NCBI RefSeq assembly: GCF_047425865.1
Contig: NZ_CP179735.1
Length of the DNA stretch: 64,000 nt
Strand: one strand, 5' to 3'
Source: Macrococcoides equi
GTDB lineage: Bacteria > Bacillota > Bacilli > Staphylococcales > Staphylococcaceae
Below the pieces are notes generated by a model. The model was not told where the DNA came from. It worked only from the letters and a program-made list of their open reading frames with translations, and made no database searches. The translations under genes were made by a program, and so were the position numbers. Positions 18,526 through 28,047 of the stretch are shown here, in pieces (position 1 is the first letter of the stretch; the number at the start of each line of letters is the position of its first letter).

Positions 18526-20252
18526 TACCAAAGTTTACCTTCACCCATTCCTTTAGCACCAGGAGGTGGATCCATAAACATTTGTCCGATTGGAACTGTA
18601 TATGCGACTAAAATTAATGCGATAGTAACAATGATTAAGAACTTCCAGTTTTCAACAAATTTAAAAACTGGAGCTTGTTGATCCATTGCTTCAGCTACAG
18701 GGAAAGCTTCATAGCCTTTAGGTGCAAAGAATGCTAATTGAATAAATACGATGACAACAAGGATAATAGAGATAAATAAAATTGTACCTCCAATTGCCTG
18801 GATAACTTGATAAGGAATCCATTCGGCAGCAATTTTAGAACCACCATATTCAGAATAAGTAGAACGACGTGGTGCTCCAAATAATCCGATATAATGCATT
18901 GCGCCTGACATAATAGACATACCGATAGCCCACATTATACCCTGGATAATTGCTAATCGGTTAATCGCTTTAGTCATAACTCGTCCAGTAGCATGTGGAA
19001 TTAACCAATACATTGTACCGAAGAATGTTAAAATTACAGCTGTGGCAACTGTTAAATGGAAATGGCCAGTAATCCAGATTGTATTATGTACAACTTGATC
19101 CATTTGTGCTGAAGCATTAACTAAACCACCAGCACCACCTGGAATAAATGCTGCCATTCCGATGAATGGTAAAACAAAACGTGCATCATTCCAAGGTAAA
19201 GTTTTAATCCATCCGAATAAGCCTTTAGCACCAACACTACGTCCATATGCTTCGAAAGTAGCAAATAAACTAAATGCAGTCATTAATGAAGGTATAACAA
19301 CCATAAATGTTAAGACAACTTGAACATATTTCCATGTAACATCAATACCAGGTTCAGTTAATTGATGGTGTATACCAACTGGAATTGAGAAAAATAAGAA
19401 TAACATAAAACTCATACGTGCTAAATTGTCACTAAATGCTTTCGCACCAATAATTTTAGGAACGACTGCATACCAAGACATATATGCTGGTAATAACCAG
19501 AAGTACACTAGCGCATGTCCAAAATACCAGAATAGAGTACGGCTAAGTGAAACATCAATACGTTCTACTAACCCTAAAGACCAAGGGATCATTTGGAGTA
19601 AAACAGTTGCAGCAACCCCTAAAGAACATACAATCCACATAACGTTGTTAATTGTTGCCATATATGCTAATAGTGGAGATTTAAGTCCTTTATGTTCTTT
19701 TTTCCATTGTGCATATCTCATGATTTGACCGGCTGCTGAAATCCATGATCCAACAACGACTAATGCCATACCAATATAGAAAATAACGTGTGCTTTCAAT
19801 GGTGCATAGAATGTATATAAAACTGTCGCTTTATTAAGTAATACCATTGTCGCTGCCATAGCAGTACCAATTACCATTACCCAGAAACCTAACCAGACTA
19901 ATTTTCTTTGTAAAGGTGATAATTTACCGCAAGTTCTAATTACAGCAGCTGTCTGAAAGCCCATAATAAAGAATGTCGTTAATACTAAAGCTAAAATAAT
20001 ACCATGTACAGTAAGAATTTGATAGTATCCAATACCAGCTGGTAATTTAAGCGTACCAGAACGCACTAATGTTTGCAGGAGACCTGCCAGTCCACCAATA
20101 ATTAAGCACACAATCGCAACATACATATGTGCCATAATTAATTTTCCGTCTTTTTTATCCATTACGACGCGTTCTGCCATATCTGTAGCATGATGATTTC
20201 TAAATGTAGCACGTTCATCAAATGTTCCATTATCTAATTTGAATTCATTCAT
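18525..20252 (-). CDS. ba3-type cytochrome c oxidase subunit I
   Basis: A 575-residue heme-copper oxidase subunit I of the B (ba3) family that reduces O2 at a heme a3/CuB centre and pumps protons. About 13 transmembrane helices are visible. Heme/CuB histidines occur in LTVHGIIL, WYFGHALVYFWLLP, GIHHQLTEPG and the HFHLTVATAV motif. There is no E-containing A-type helix VI motif, and the short GHALVYF version fits type B enzymes of Thermus and Bacillus (CbaA). Its start overlaps the subunit II stop by 4 nt. Confidence 0.93.
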   Translation of the reverse strand: MNEFKLDNGTFDERATFRNHHATDMAERVVMDKKDGKLIMAHMYVAIVCLIIGGLAGLLQTLVRSGTLKLPAGIGYYQILTVHGIILALVLTTFFIMGFQTAAVIRTCGKLSPLQRKLVWLGFWVMVIGTAMAATMVLLNKATVLYTFYAPLKAHVIFYIGMALVVVGSWISAAGQIMRYAQWKKEHKGLKSPLLAYMATINNVMWIVCSLGVAATVLLQMIPWSLGLVERIDVSLSRTLFWYFGHALVYFWLLPAYMSWYAVVPKIIGAKAFSDNLARMSFMLFLFFSIPVGIHHQLTEPGIDVTWKYVQVVLTFMVVIPSLMTAFSLFATFEAYGRSVGAKGLFGWIKTLPWNDARFVLPFIGMAAFIPGGAGGLVNASAQMDQVVHNTIWITGHFHLTVATAVILTFFGTMYWLIPHATGRVMTKAINRLAIIQGIMWAIGMSIMSGAMHYIGLFGAPRRSTYSEYGGSKIAAEWIPYQVIQAIGGTILFISIILVVIVFIQLAFFAPKGYEAFPVAEAMDQQAPVFKFVENWKFLIIVTIALILVAYTVPIGQMFMDPPPGAKGMGEGKLW

Positions 20253-20728
20253 TTCTTATCTACCACCTTAATGTTTGACTTCATGTCAGCATGGCCCATA
20301 CCGCAATATTCGTTACATAATAATAAATATTCACCTTTTTTATCAAAAGTTTTAACGAAAGTAGAAATATGACCTGGTTCAATCATCATATTGACGTTAG
20401 TTTGTGCAATTTCAAAACCGTGAACGACATCACGACTTGTTGCGATGATTTTCACTTTAGCGCCTTTTGGAATTTCAACTTCACCAGGATTATAGTTAAA
20501 TGCAGATACTACAAAGACTAATTCATAATCCCAATCTTTACCTTCAACTTTATGTAAGCCAGGTTTACTGAAGACTTCATCTTTGTCAATTAACTCAGGC
20601 TCGATAAATTCACGTCCACTAGCGATTGGCTCATGACCATTATGAATAGCTGAAACAAAAATAATACTTAAAAATAAAACAAGTGAACCCATTCCTAATG
20701 CCAGCCAGATTTTCTCAAACTTATGCAA
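20249..20728 (-). CDS. ba3-type cytochrome c oxidase subunit II
   Basis: A 159-residue subunit with one N-terminal transmembrane anchor (about residues 10-30) and an extracytoplasmic cupredoxin domain carrying the binuclear CuA site. The CuA ligands are His in VVHGFEI and the cluster CNEYCGMGHADM near the C-terminus (two Cys, His, Met). It starts with TTG at 20728, behind GGAGGGG. It receives electrons from cytochrome c and passes them to subunit I. Short length is normal for the ba3 class. Confidence 0.93.
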   Translation of the reverse strand: MHKFEKIWLALGMGSLVLFLSIIFVSAIHNGHEPIASGREFIEPELIDKDEVFSKPGLHKVEGKDWDYELVFVVSAFNYNPGEVEIPKGAKVKIIATSRDVVHGFEIAQTNVNMMIEPGHISTFVKTFDKKGEYLLLCNEYCGMGHADMKSNIKVVDKK

Positions 20729-20740
20729 AATTTTCCCCTC

Positions 20741-20908
20741 CTAAATACGTTCTAAAAATAAAATAAATATAGCAAACCAAGTAACCACAAACACCGCACC
20801 TAAGAATAAAACGGAAGCCATGGTACCTCTTAAATCTAAATCGTGATGCGCTTCCTCATTAGCTTTAATCGGATCAGTATTACGATTAAAATTTTTATCC
20901 TCTGCCAT
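20741..20908 (-). CDS. ba3-type cytochrome oxidase small subunit IIa
   Basis: A 55-residue gene I translated by hand, beginning MAEDKNFNRNTD and ending FLERI. A hydrophilic N-terminus of about 28 residues precedes one transmembrane helix (ASVLFLGAVFVVTWFAIFI). Its size, topology and place in front of subunits II and I match subunit IIa (CbaD-like) of ba3 oxidases. AAAGGGTG lies 9 nt before the ATG and the gap to subunit II is 12 nt. It is the first gene of the operon. Confidence 0.85.
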   Translation of the reverse strand: MAEDKNFNRNTDPIKANEEAHHDLDLRGTMASVLFLGAVFVVTWFAIFILFLERI

Positions 20909-20970
20909 AATGTACACCCTTTCTTAATAGCTTTTCTTTCTTTATAATAATAGAGTACAAAGTATATTAA

Positions 20971-20986
20971 TGTGATATATATCACA
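20971..20986. promoter_or_regulatory. TGTGA-N6-TCACA palindrome upstream of the oxidase operon
   Basis: TGTGATATATATCACA is a perfect 16-bp palindrome in the divergent region between the oxidase operon and the dynamin gene. It matches the CRP/FNR-family (ArcR-like) consensus and resembles Rex boxes. On the minus strand a TATACT -10-like element begins 4 nt after it. That would place the palindrome over the -35 to -10 spacer. Confidence 0.6.
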
Positions 20987-21041
20987 CTTTTTGCAAAACG
21001 TTAAAAATTTCACAAATAAATATGAATAAAAGAGGTATGTT

Positions 21042-24000
21042 ATGAATTACAAGGACAAAATAAAGAATTTATATCAGTTAAAAAAAGAGGTGGAGAAGTC
21101 TGATAATACAGTTTTAGTCAATCAGATTAATGAAATCATTAAAAAAATTCATCAGGATCAAGTTGTGATAAGTTTTATCGGTCATTTCTCCTCAGGTAAA
21201 TCATCACTAATTAATCATATTTTTGGAGAACATATCTTACCGAGCTCACCCGTACCAACGACAAGTAATACTGCGCAGATAATTATTAGCGATCAGGAGA
21301 ATGTCCGTATTAACCTTGATAACCATACATATAGTGATTTGGAACGTTATGAAGATATTAAGAAAGTTAATACTTTAAATCACGAAATTGAATCAGTGGA
21401 AATCTATAGACCCTCTCATATTTTCGAAAATAATACTGTTATACAAGATACACCTGGTATTGATGCTACATTTAAAAATCATGCTGCTAGCACAATGAAG
21501 TTCTTGTTGATAAGTGATGTCGTTTTTTACACCGTGGAATACAACCATGTTAATTCAGAAAAAAACTTTGAACAGATAAAAGCATTAAATGAATTAAATG
21601 TGCCTGTTGTTTTAGTCATCAATCAAATCGATAAACATCAGGACAGTGAAATCTCTTTTGAGGATTTTAAAAGTACGATAGCTGACAATATAGAGCGTTG
21701 GGATTTAAAGCTTGAGAGGACGATATTCACATCTATTTTTGACGCATTGCACAATGAAATTGACCAGGTCCCTCCATTAATGAATAATTATGCTGCGACT
21801 GCGAAGGCTAATAAGGAAGTATATTTTGAACGTATGATTCAATATATAGAATCTTCACAATTAACATATTTACAACAACAAAAAGAAAAATTACTATCAG
21901 AGCTTAATCTTGAAGCAGAAGAAATTGATGGAGCATATCAGAAAACACTAGACAACGTTGCAATCAATGAAGAACAATCTGTACTTACTGCAGAAAATAA
22001 TACCGAGCTACTATTAAATGCAGTAAAAGATATTATAAAAAATGCTTATTTAATGCCGTTTGAGATGCGTGAAAAAATTAGAGAGATGCTTGAGACGTAC
22101 GCAAATAATTATAAAGTTCCTGGATTATTCGGAAAAAAAGCAAAACTAATATCAATCCAGGAAGAAAAAGTTAGAGAAGTGTTACTTTCAATGAACGCCA
22201 TCATTGAAAAACAAATTACTTTTCAGTTAAAAGAGTATTATAGTAAGTTTACTAAATACTTAACTGATGCAAGTCCCATCAATACACTTGTCTTCGAAGT
22301 ATCATCAGAAGATATTACTTCTTTGATTAAACCACAGGAAACCATTACTAATGATTATGTGTTGATATACTCAGACCAATTGAAAAACTTAATTGAACGC
22401 ATGGTTATTAATCAACAAAAATCATGGCATGAGCAGTTCATAAAAAATATAAATATGTCTAATTTAAATACAAATGATGAATTAAATGAAGAAAGTGTGA
22501 AATTTGAGAATTACTTTGTGAACGAATCGTTCATAAAATCAATTTCATCAAAAAATTATCTGCATTATTATATCCATGTTGATGAATCGATTGATAAATT
22601 AATTGATCGTGAATATATAAAATTTGATTTAAATACAATGCATTCACAGGAAAAAGTTCGTATCTATAAAGAACATGTAACTCTAGATGAAAATCTTGAT
22701 AATACAACTCAAATTTTAAATACTTTATCTGATATTAATTATTTTGAAGCGGATATTGCTAAAATACACAATCAAATTCAACGCTTAAATAATAATATAA
22801 CGAAAATAGTAGTTTTTGGCGCATTTAGTGCAGGAAAGAGTGCGATGATTAATGCTTTATTAAAGCAAGAAATTTTAGTGTCTTCACCCAATCCAACCAC
22901 TGCATCAATAACAGAAATACAGTATGGAACGAAAAATTTTGTAACGTTCAAAAGTGAACAGGATATCCTGAAATCACTAAATGATATGATGTATTCATCT
23001 GCGTTAGAAATAGTCACGATTCCTCAATGGATTAAAAAATTTAAAGGCAAATTGAGCGATCTAAATGCACAAAATAGAAATTTTGCAGAAGCTATTATGC
23101 TTAATTACGAAAAATATGAAGCGCATTTAAAAAATCAAGTCACGATTAAAGTAAGTGATTCAGAAATTGATCAGTATACCGCAAATGATACGCATGCTGC
23201 TTTTGTTAAAAAAATTACACTTGGAATTCAAAATGAGTTTCTAAAAGATAAAATTATTATTGATTCACCTGGAACTGGAAGTACAAATAGTCGCCATACG
23301 AAAGAGACTACGGAAATTATAGCTGATAGTGATCTTCTTATTTATGTTTCATACTATAATCATGTTTATACAGAAAAAGACAAAGCATTTCTTTCGTACT
23401 TAAATGAAGTAGAAGTAATAAATGATGACAGTCAAAATTTCTTTGTGATCAATGCGGTTGATTTAGCAAAAGATGACCAGGAGCTACAATCAGTTATTAA
23501 TTATTTATCAGAGGAATTGCTTGATTTAGGAATCGCTGATCCAATATATCCTGTTTCAAGTAGAGACGCATTGATTTCATATGATGATAATTTTTCAACA
23601 TATAAAGCGGCAATTGAGTATTTTGTAAAAACAACAAGTAAACAGCAAAAAATAAAACAAATTAATCATCATGCTAAAACTTTACTAAATAAAGCTCAGT
23701 CAATTGTCGATAACTTTGAAACTTACGAAAAGCACATCCAGATAAGAAATGCACATTATAAAACATGGATGTCTTCATTTCCGATTGATCATAATTTATC
23801 GGATAAAGTTACAAATGCATTGATAGATATGTTAATTGAACAAACAACATATTTAAAAGATAAAATGAAAATCCAGTTATATGACGCATTAAAATCAGAG
23901 ATCAACACGTCTTCAAATGTTCAGACGATGCATCAAAGTTATCTACATGCAGTGCAAAATAAATTGAATGAAGAATTATATTTAATAATGCCAAGATTAA

Positions 24001-24443
24001 ATAAAAACGCTCAAAATCAATTTAATCAACAAGTGAGTATCATTTCTAATGATTTAGAGCAACATGAGATATATGAAGATCTTCAATTTAAGAATCAATT
24101 ATTAGATGCAAATGATATCAGTATAAGTCAAATAACAAATACGCTCCACCAACTTAAATTGCCAAATATCAAACAAAAACAATTAATGAACCCAACTTTG
24201 AGATCCGAGCTATATGATAATATTCATGCACAGACATTAAGACAAATCAATGAAATGATAGAAAGCTATAAATCAAAAACTACACAATTAATCTACGACA
24301 ATTCATATAAAATGACTGAGTATATTGATAAAAAACAAAAATCAATAGAATATACAATAAATGATAAATTAGCGCAAAAAATTGATCCTCAACTTAAAAA
24401 TGAAGTTTCGGAGGCCCTAAAAAAATTAGAGGTGATTAAATGA
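21042..24443 (+). CDS. DynA-type bacterial dynamin with two GTPase modules
   Basis: A 1133-residue protein formed by two tandem dynamin-like GTPase units, as in B. subtilis DynA, which tethers and fuses membranes and protects against membrane damage and phage. The first module has P-loop GHFSSGKSS near residue 47 and switch DTPGID near 140; the second has GAFSAGKSA near 595 and DSPGTG near 745. NQIDK and NAVDLAKDD are G4-like motifs. Long predicted helices fill the intervals. It overlaps the rhodanese gene by 4 nt. The fused form has probably arisen by an old duplication. Confidence 0.92.
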   Translation: MNYKDKIKNLYQLKKEVEKSDNTVLVNQINEIIKKIHQDQVVISFIGHFSSGKSSLINHIFGEHILPSSPVPTTSNTAQIIISDQENVRINLDNHTYSDLERYEDIKKVNTLNHEIESVEIYRPSHIFENNTVIQDTPGIDATFKNHAASTMKFLLISDVVFYTVEYNHVNSEKNFEQIKALNELNVPVVLVINQIDKHQDSEISFEDFKSTIADNIERWDLKLERTIFTSIFDALHNEIDQVPPLMNNYAATAKANKEVYFERMIQYIESSQLTYLQQQKEKLLSELNLEAEEIDGAYQKTLDNVAINEEQSVLTAENNTELLLNAVKDIIKNAYLMPFEMREKIREMLETYANNYKVPGLFGKKAKLISIQEEKVREVLLSMNAIIEKQITFQLKEYYSKFTKYLTDASPINTLVFEVSSEDITSLIKPQETITNDYVLIYSDQLKNLIERMVINQQKSWHEQFIKNINMSNLNTNDELNEESVKFENYFVNESFIKSISSKNYLHYYIHVDESIDKLIDREYIKFDLNTMHSQEKVRIYKEHVTLDENLDNTTQILNTLSDINYFEADIAKIHNQIQRLNNNITKIVVFGAFSAGKSAMINALLKQEILVSSPNPTTASITEIQYGTKNFVTFKSEQDILKSLNDMMYSSALEIVTIPQWIKKFKGKLSDLNAQNRNFAEAIMLNYEKYEAHLKNQVTIKVSDSEIDQYTANDTHAAFVKKITLGIQNEFLKDKIIIDSPGTGSTNSRHTKETTEIIADSDLLIYVSYYNHVYTEKDKAFLSYLNEVEVINDDSQNFFVINAVDLAKDDQELQSVINYLSEELLDLGIADPIYPVSSRDALISYDDNFSTYKAAIEYFVKTTSKQQKIKQINHHAKTLLNKAQSIVDNFETYEKHIQIRNAHYKTWMSSFPIDHNLSDKVTNALIDMLIEQTTYLKDKMKIQLYDALKSEINTSSNVQTMHQSYLHAVQNKLNEELYLIMPRLNKNAQNQFNQQVSIISNDLEQHEIYEDLQFKNQLLDANDISISQITNTLHQLKLPNIKQKQLMNPTLRSELYDNIHAQTLRQINEMIESYKSKTTQLIYDNSYKMTEYIDKKQKSIEYTINDKLAQKIDPQLKNEVSEALKKLEVIK

Positions 24444-25330
24444 AGATTTGGATTGCTGAAAAAGAGGCATTTGAACTAGTTCAGTCTGGTGAAGGAGTAT
24501 TATTTGACTGTAGAGGTGTTATGGATAATCTTGAGCAAAGCATCCAAAATTATAGAGATGAACGAGTCGAAAGTGCTGAATACATTCATTCTTTTTTATC
24601 AGGTATCAACTCTATTACTGGTGGTAGACATCCTTTACCTGACTTGAATGATTTTGCAGACTATGTGATATCTATTTCGCAGGGTAAAAAGATTATTGCA
24701 TATGATAACAGAAATAGCTTCTTTGGAACTCGCTTTGTTTATCTGTGTCATTTAGTAGGTTTAGACTGCTTCTTAATCCAGGAAGGCTATGAAGATTTAA
24801 AACTGTTTAAGAAAACTGATAAGGATCCATTTGTCGGTAAAAATCATGCAACTGTAGTTTTTTATGAATGCACCACTGAATCATATGAGATGTCTAAGGA
24901 AAACATCAATAAAATGAAAAATAGAGATCTAAATATTGATTACAATAAAGATATCATAGCATTATGTGAGGATATTAATGCTTTAGTAAATACGCCTGAT
25001 ATAAATAGAGTTCTAATCGATGCGCGTGCACATGAGCGATTTATTGGTAATGTAGAGCCGCTTGATAAGGTCGCTGGTCATATTCCGACAGCAATCAATA
25101 TACCGTTTAGTGAGATGTATGAACATGGGTTACCTAAACATGAACAAGATTTAAAAGATATTTTTAAATTGGTATTAGGAAAAGAATGCATTGTCTATTG
25201 TGGATCTGGCTTAAGTGCAACACCATTATATGTCGCATTGAAATCATTGGGAGAAAATGTGAGATTGTACGCTGGGAGTTATTCTGAATGGAGTTCAAAA
25301 TACCCTGAAAATATAGAAATAGGAGACTAA
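24440..25330 (+). CDS. rhodanese-domain sulfurtransferase (TST-like)
   Basis: A 296-residue two-domain rhodanese of the thiosulfate/3-mercaptopyruvate sulfurtransferase type. The C-terminal domain carries the active-site loop with cysteine in VYCGSGLSATP near residue 254 and the DARAHERF pattern near 195. The N-terminal domain keeps the fold (AYDNRNSFFGTR near 88) but has Asp where the cysteine would be, which is normal for an inactive first domain. It is coupled to the dynamin (4-nt overlap) and followed 1 nt later by the exonuclease gene. Confidence 0.85.
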   Translation: MKIWIAEKEAFELVQSGEGVLFDCRGVMDNLEQSIQNYRDERVESAEYIHSFLSGINSITGGRHPLPDLNDFADYVISISQGKKIIAYDNRNSFFGTRFVYLCHLVGLDCFLIQEGYEDLKLFKKTDKDPFVGKNHATVVFYECTTESYEMSKENINKMKNRDLNIDYNKDIIALCEDINALVNTPDINRVLIDARAHERFIGNVEPLDKVAGHIPTAINIPFSEMYEHGLPKHEQDLKDIFKLVLGKECIVYCGSGLSATPLYVALKSLGENVRLYAGSYSEWSSKYPENIEIGD

Positions 25331-25331
25331 A

Positions 25332-26216
25332 ATGAAAAATCTATTAATTATAGACGGAATGGCTTTGTTATTTCGTCACTTCTTTGCAACAAGTTTACAC
25401 AAGAATTATATGAGAAATACTAAAGGTGTTCCTACTAACGGCGTTCAGGGTTTTGTTAGACATGTAGTTAGTGCAATTCATGATACTAAAGCAAATCATG
25501 TGATAGTTTGCTGGGATATGGGTTCTCAAACTTTTCGAAATGAAATTGATCCTAATTACAAAGCGCATCGTCCTGCTCCTCAGGATGAACTAATTCCTCA
25601 GTTTGATATGGTTCAGGAAATTTCAAGGCAGCTAGGTTTTCATAATATAGGTATACAGAACTTTGAAGCTGATGATGTCATCGGGACTTTAGCACATACT
25701 TTGGACAATAGTTATAATATTAAGGTAATCAGTGGAGATCGTGACCTGTTACAAATGTTAGATGAACATATTGAAGTTTGGCTTATTAAAAAAGGTTTTA
25801 ATATTTATAATATATATACGCAGGAACGCTTTAAAGAAGAATATCAAATTGAACCGAAACAGTTAATTGATGTTAAAGCGTTTATGGGAGATACGGCTGA
25901 TGGTTATCCGGGCGTTAAAGGCATAGGTGAAAAGACGGCAATTCAATTAATTCAGAAATACAACTCTGTTCAAGGTGTATTAAACAATCTTGATAATTTA
26001 CCAAAAGGCCAGCAAACAAAGATAAAAAACAATATTGATGCACTGAAGCTTTCGCATCAACTTGCAGAAATTCATACAGCTGTTCCTCTTCAGATAGATG
26101 AAATCATTAAAGAAATGCCTTACTCAGTAAATATCGATGAGATGATTAATATTTGTGATAACTTTGAATTAAAAGTAGCTAGCAGTTTTATTCGTAAATT
26201 AAAAACACTTAGATAA
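25332..26216 (+). CDS. stand-alone 5'-3' exonuclease (Pol I N-domain-like, YpcP/ExoR)
   Basis: A 294-residue flap/5'-3' exonuclease homologous to the N-terminal domain of DNA polymerase I but without polymerase. The acidic metal sites appear as IDGMALLFR, CWDMGS, FEADDVIGTLA and SGDRDLLQML, and the helix-hairpin-helix as GYPGVKGIGEKTA near residue 195. Such stand-alone enzymes remove RNA primers or flaps alongside Pol I. Good ribosome site (AGGAG) and tight spacing to the rhodanese gene suggest an operon with dynA. Confidence 0.93.
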   Translation: MKNLLIIDGMALLFRHFFATSLHKNYMRNTKGVPTNGVQGFVRHVVSAIHDTKANHVIVCWDMGSQTFRNEIDPNYKAHRPAPQDELIPQFDMVQEISRQLGFHNIGIQNFEADDVIGTLAHTLDNSYNIKVISGDRDLLQMLDEHIEVWLIKKGFNIYNIYTQERFKEEYQIEPKQLIDVKAFMGDTADGYPGVKGIGEKTAIQLIQKYNSVQGVLNNLDNLPKGQQTKIKNNIDALKLSHQLAEIHTAVPLQIDEIIKEMPYSVNIDEMINICDNFELKVASSFIRKLKTLR

Positions 26217-26230
26217 TAATATAATTAATC

Positions 26231-26264
26231 ACAGAGGCTTAGACAAATTTGTCTAAGCCTCTGT
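26231..26264. repeat. 34-bp palindromic intergenic element / terminator
   Basis: A perfect 17-bp inverted repeat with core GAGGCTTAGACAAATT follows the exonuclease gene. The T tail is weak. It resembles the GAGGCTxxGACA-type hairpins repeated in staphylococcal intergenic regions (family recollection, not searched). Confidence 0.7.
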
Positions 26265-26376
26265 TCCTACGATTTGTCAACTACTTCGTAGTAGAATATG
26301 TTAAAAAAATCATCACTAAATAAGCCTTTTTATTTATTAATTTTTTTTATATGATATTATGTATTTGAATAGATTA

Positions 26377-27585
26377 TCAATGTGGGGACATCTGATAATC
26401 GTATTCTTTATTGTTCGCTACAAGGTATTGAATAGTTTTTAGCAGCTTGTTTACACAAGCAATTACTGCAGTCTTATGGCCTTTGCCATTTGGCTGCTTT
26501 CTTAATTTATAATAATAGTCTACTATATGATTTGAGTAATGCCTTTTTCCTCTTATAATATTCATTATGACGATATAAAATAATGCTCTGGCACGTCTGT
26601 TTCCTCTCTTATTTATCTTATCTTTATATTGAGTTTTTCCAGATTGATATCTTTTGATATCAATGCCTATATAAGCATTTAGCTCTTTATGGGATGAAAA
26701 AGATCTTATATCACCCAGTTCACCAATAATTAACATAGCCGTCAAATCTCCTATACCTGGAATAGAGGTAAGTATTTTAAACTCTTCGAGTTCTTTAGAA
26801 AGCTCCATTAAGCTCTGTTTAATCTTTTCTTGTCTTTTCATAAGTAACATCAAATCATTAACTAAAGCTATCAGTTTCTCAATGTAAAATGAGTTTTCCG
26901 ATAGAGCTGGATAACTTTCATTAGTGAAAGAAATAAGCATTTCGGCATATTTTTCTTTTCTTTGTAAAGAGATATTTTTATCTGTACAAGCACCGATGAT
27001 ATTAATAAGATCAGGTATATTTATATTTTTTACATAACTGGGATGAGGAAATCTTTTGACTATTTCTAAAGCAAATTTTGAATACCTACTTTTGAATAAT
27101 CTCTGAATTTCAGGAAAGGACATATCAAGTATCTGTATAATTGAAATTTTTAAATAAGATTGTTGATCATTAAGTTCCTCGTACCATCTGGTCAATTCTC
27201 TTACTTTTATATATATGTCCTGAGAAAGATTTTTAGAAGGTCTTTTATTAAAGTTTTTTGCCAATAAAGCAAGTTTGTGCGTATCAGATTTATCGGTTTT
27301 CCAAGTTCTAAGTGTAGTTGTTAAAAATTTAGCTTCTAAAGGATTTATCATACAGTGTGGAATATTGTTTTCTTTACAAAAACATTGGATAACTTTAGAG
27401 TATATCCCAGTCGATTCAAAGAGAAAATAAACACCTGCATATCCTTTAATATATTCATTTAATGCATCAAAACCATCTTTATTGTGAATTAATTCAAATT
27501 CTTTCTTAAATTCATTATTACAATAATGAGCTACATAACTTTTTCCTTTCCCCACATCAATTCCAAAATATTCGATGTTAATCAC
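26377..27585 (-). mobile_element. IS110-family transposase
   Basis: A 402-residue DEDD transposase of the IS110 family. The RuvC-like N-terminal domain shows GIDVGKGKSYVA, FESTGIYS and the acidic pair in KTDKSDTHKLALLAK near residue 98. The C-terminal transposase_20 domain has SIPGIGDLTA near 275 and IDIKRYQSGK near 313 with the serine used for cleavage. The gene looks intact. IS110 elements have no long terminal inverted repeats, so I cannot fix the ends; the element must include some flanking non-coding DNA, probably up to about 26.3 kb and 27.8 kb. Confidence 0.92.
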
Positions 27586-27599
27586 TCCTATTTGGTTAA

Positions 27600-27800
27600 A
27601 TTAAGAAGTTTTACTTCACTAGGCCTTATTTTGTTCATTTTCCTATACACGATCTCAAAGGACCCAACATACTAAAATCGAATTAATAAGGAGAGTGAAG
27701 TTCTCCAGTTTAAATTACGGATTCTATGACCCTAGAGGCTGATCGGAGTACTTCTCTCTACTACTATTTCATAATTGTTAAAATTATGCCAACGGCATAA
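27600..27800 (-). ncRNA. possible bridge/seek RNA leader of the IS110 element
   Basis: About 200 nt of non-coding, hairpin-rich sequence lies immediately 5' of the transposase on its coding strand. In IS110-group elements the left end encodes a guide (bridge) RNA here. I see local inverted repeats, such as TTATGCC/GGCATAA at 27784-27800, but I cannot define the loops or target-matching bases. This is an inference from family biology and position. Confidence 0.35.
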
Positions 27801-27812
27801 AAACAATAAAAA

Positions 27813-27853
27813 AGTAGCGAAGTTTATCTACCATCGTAGATTACTTCACTACT
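27813..27853. repeat. nested inverted repeat
   Basis: AGTAGCGAAGT at 27813-27823 pairs with ACTTCACTACT at 27843-27853 (one mismatch), and inside it TCTAC pairs with GTAGA. It lies at the probable edge of the IS110 element and shares its CTAC/GTAG vocabulary with the stretch at 26267-26292 on the other side. Confidence 0.6.
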
Positions 27854-27855
27854 AA

Positions 27856-28047
27856 TCTTAGTATGTTTGAATAGTTGAAAGGCAAAACGCACTATTCATC
27901 GTTTTTGGTAAATACCCATCGAAAGTAAAAGATCATCAAAATTGGTTTCATAAAATTCGTTCACGTAAATCGTAAATGTTAAGTAACTCGAAAAATGAAT
28001 CCGTTCGATGCTATAATTGACTTTCTACCAATATTAATATGACAGTA
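27856..28047. other. gene-free stretch between the IS110 element and the 28.0-kb gene
   Basis: No gene with a start and ribosome site is visible. On the minus strand a 42-codon open stretch (27896-28024) ends in FDDLLLSMGIYQKR and lacks a start codon context; it may be the tail of a decayed gene. I could not identify a parent family. Confidence 0.35.

Noticed and set aside
27896..28024. 42-codon open stretch on the minus strand
   Set aside because: No start codon with ribosome site and no recognised family; kept only as a note in the gene-free stretch.
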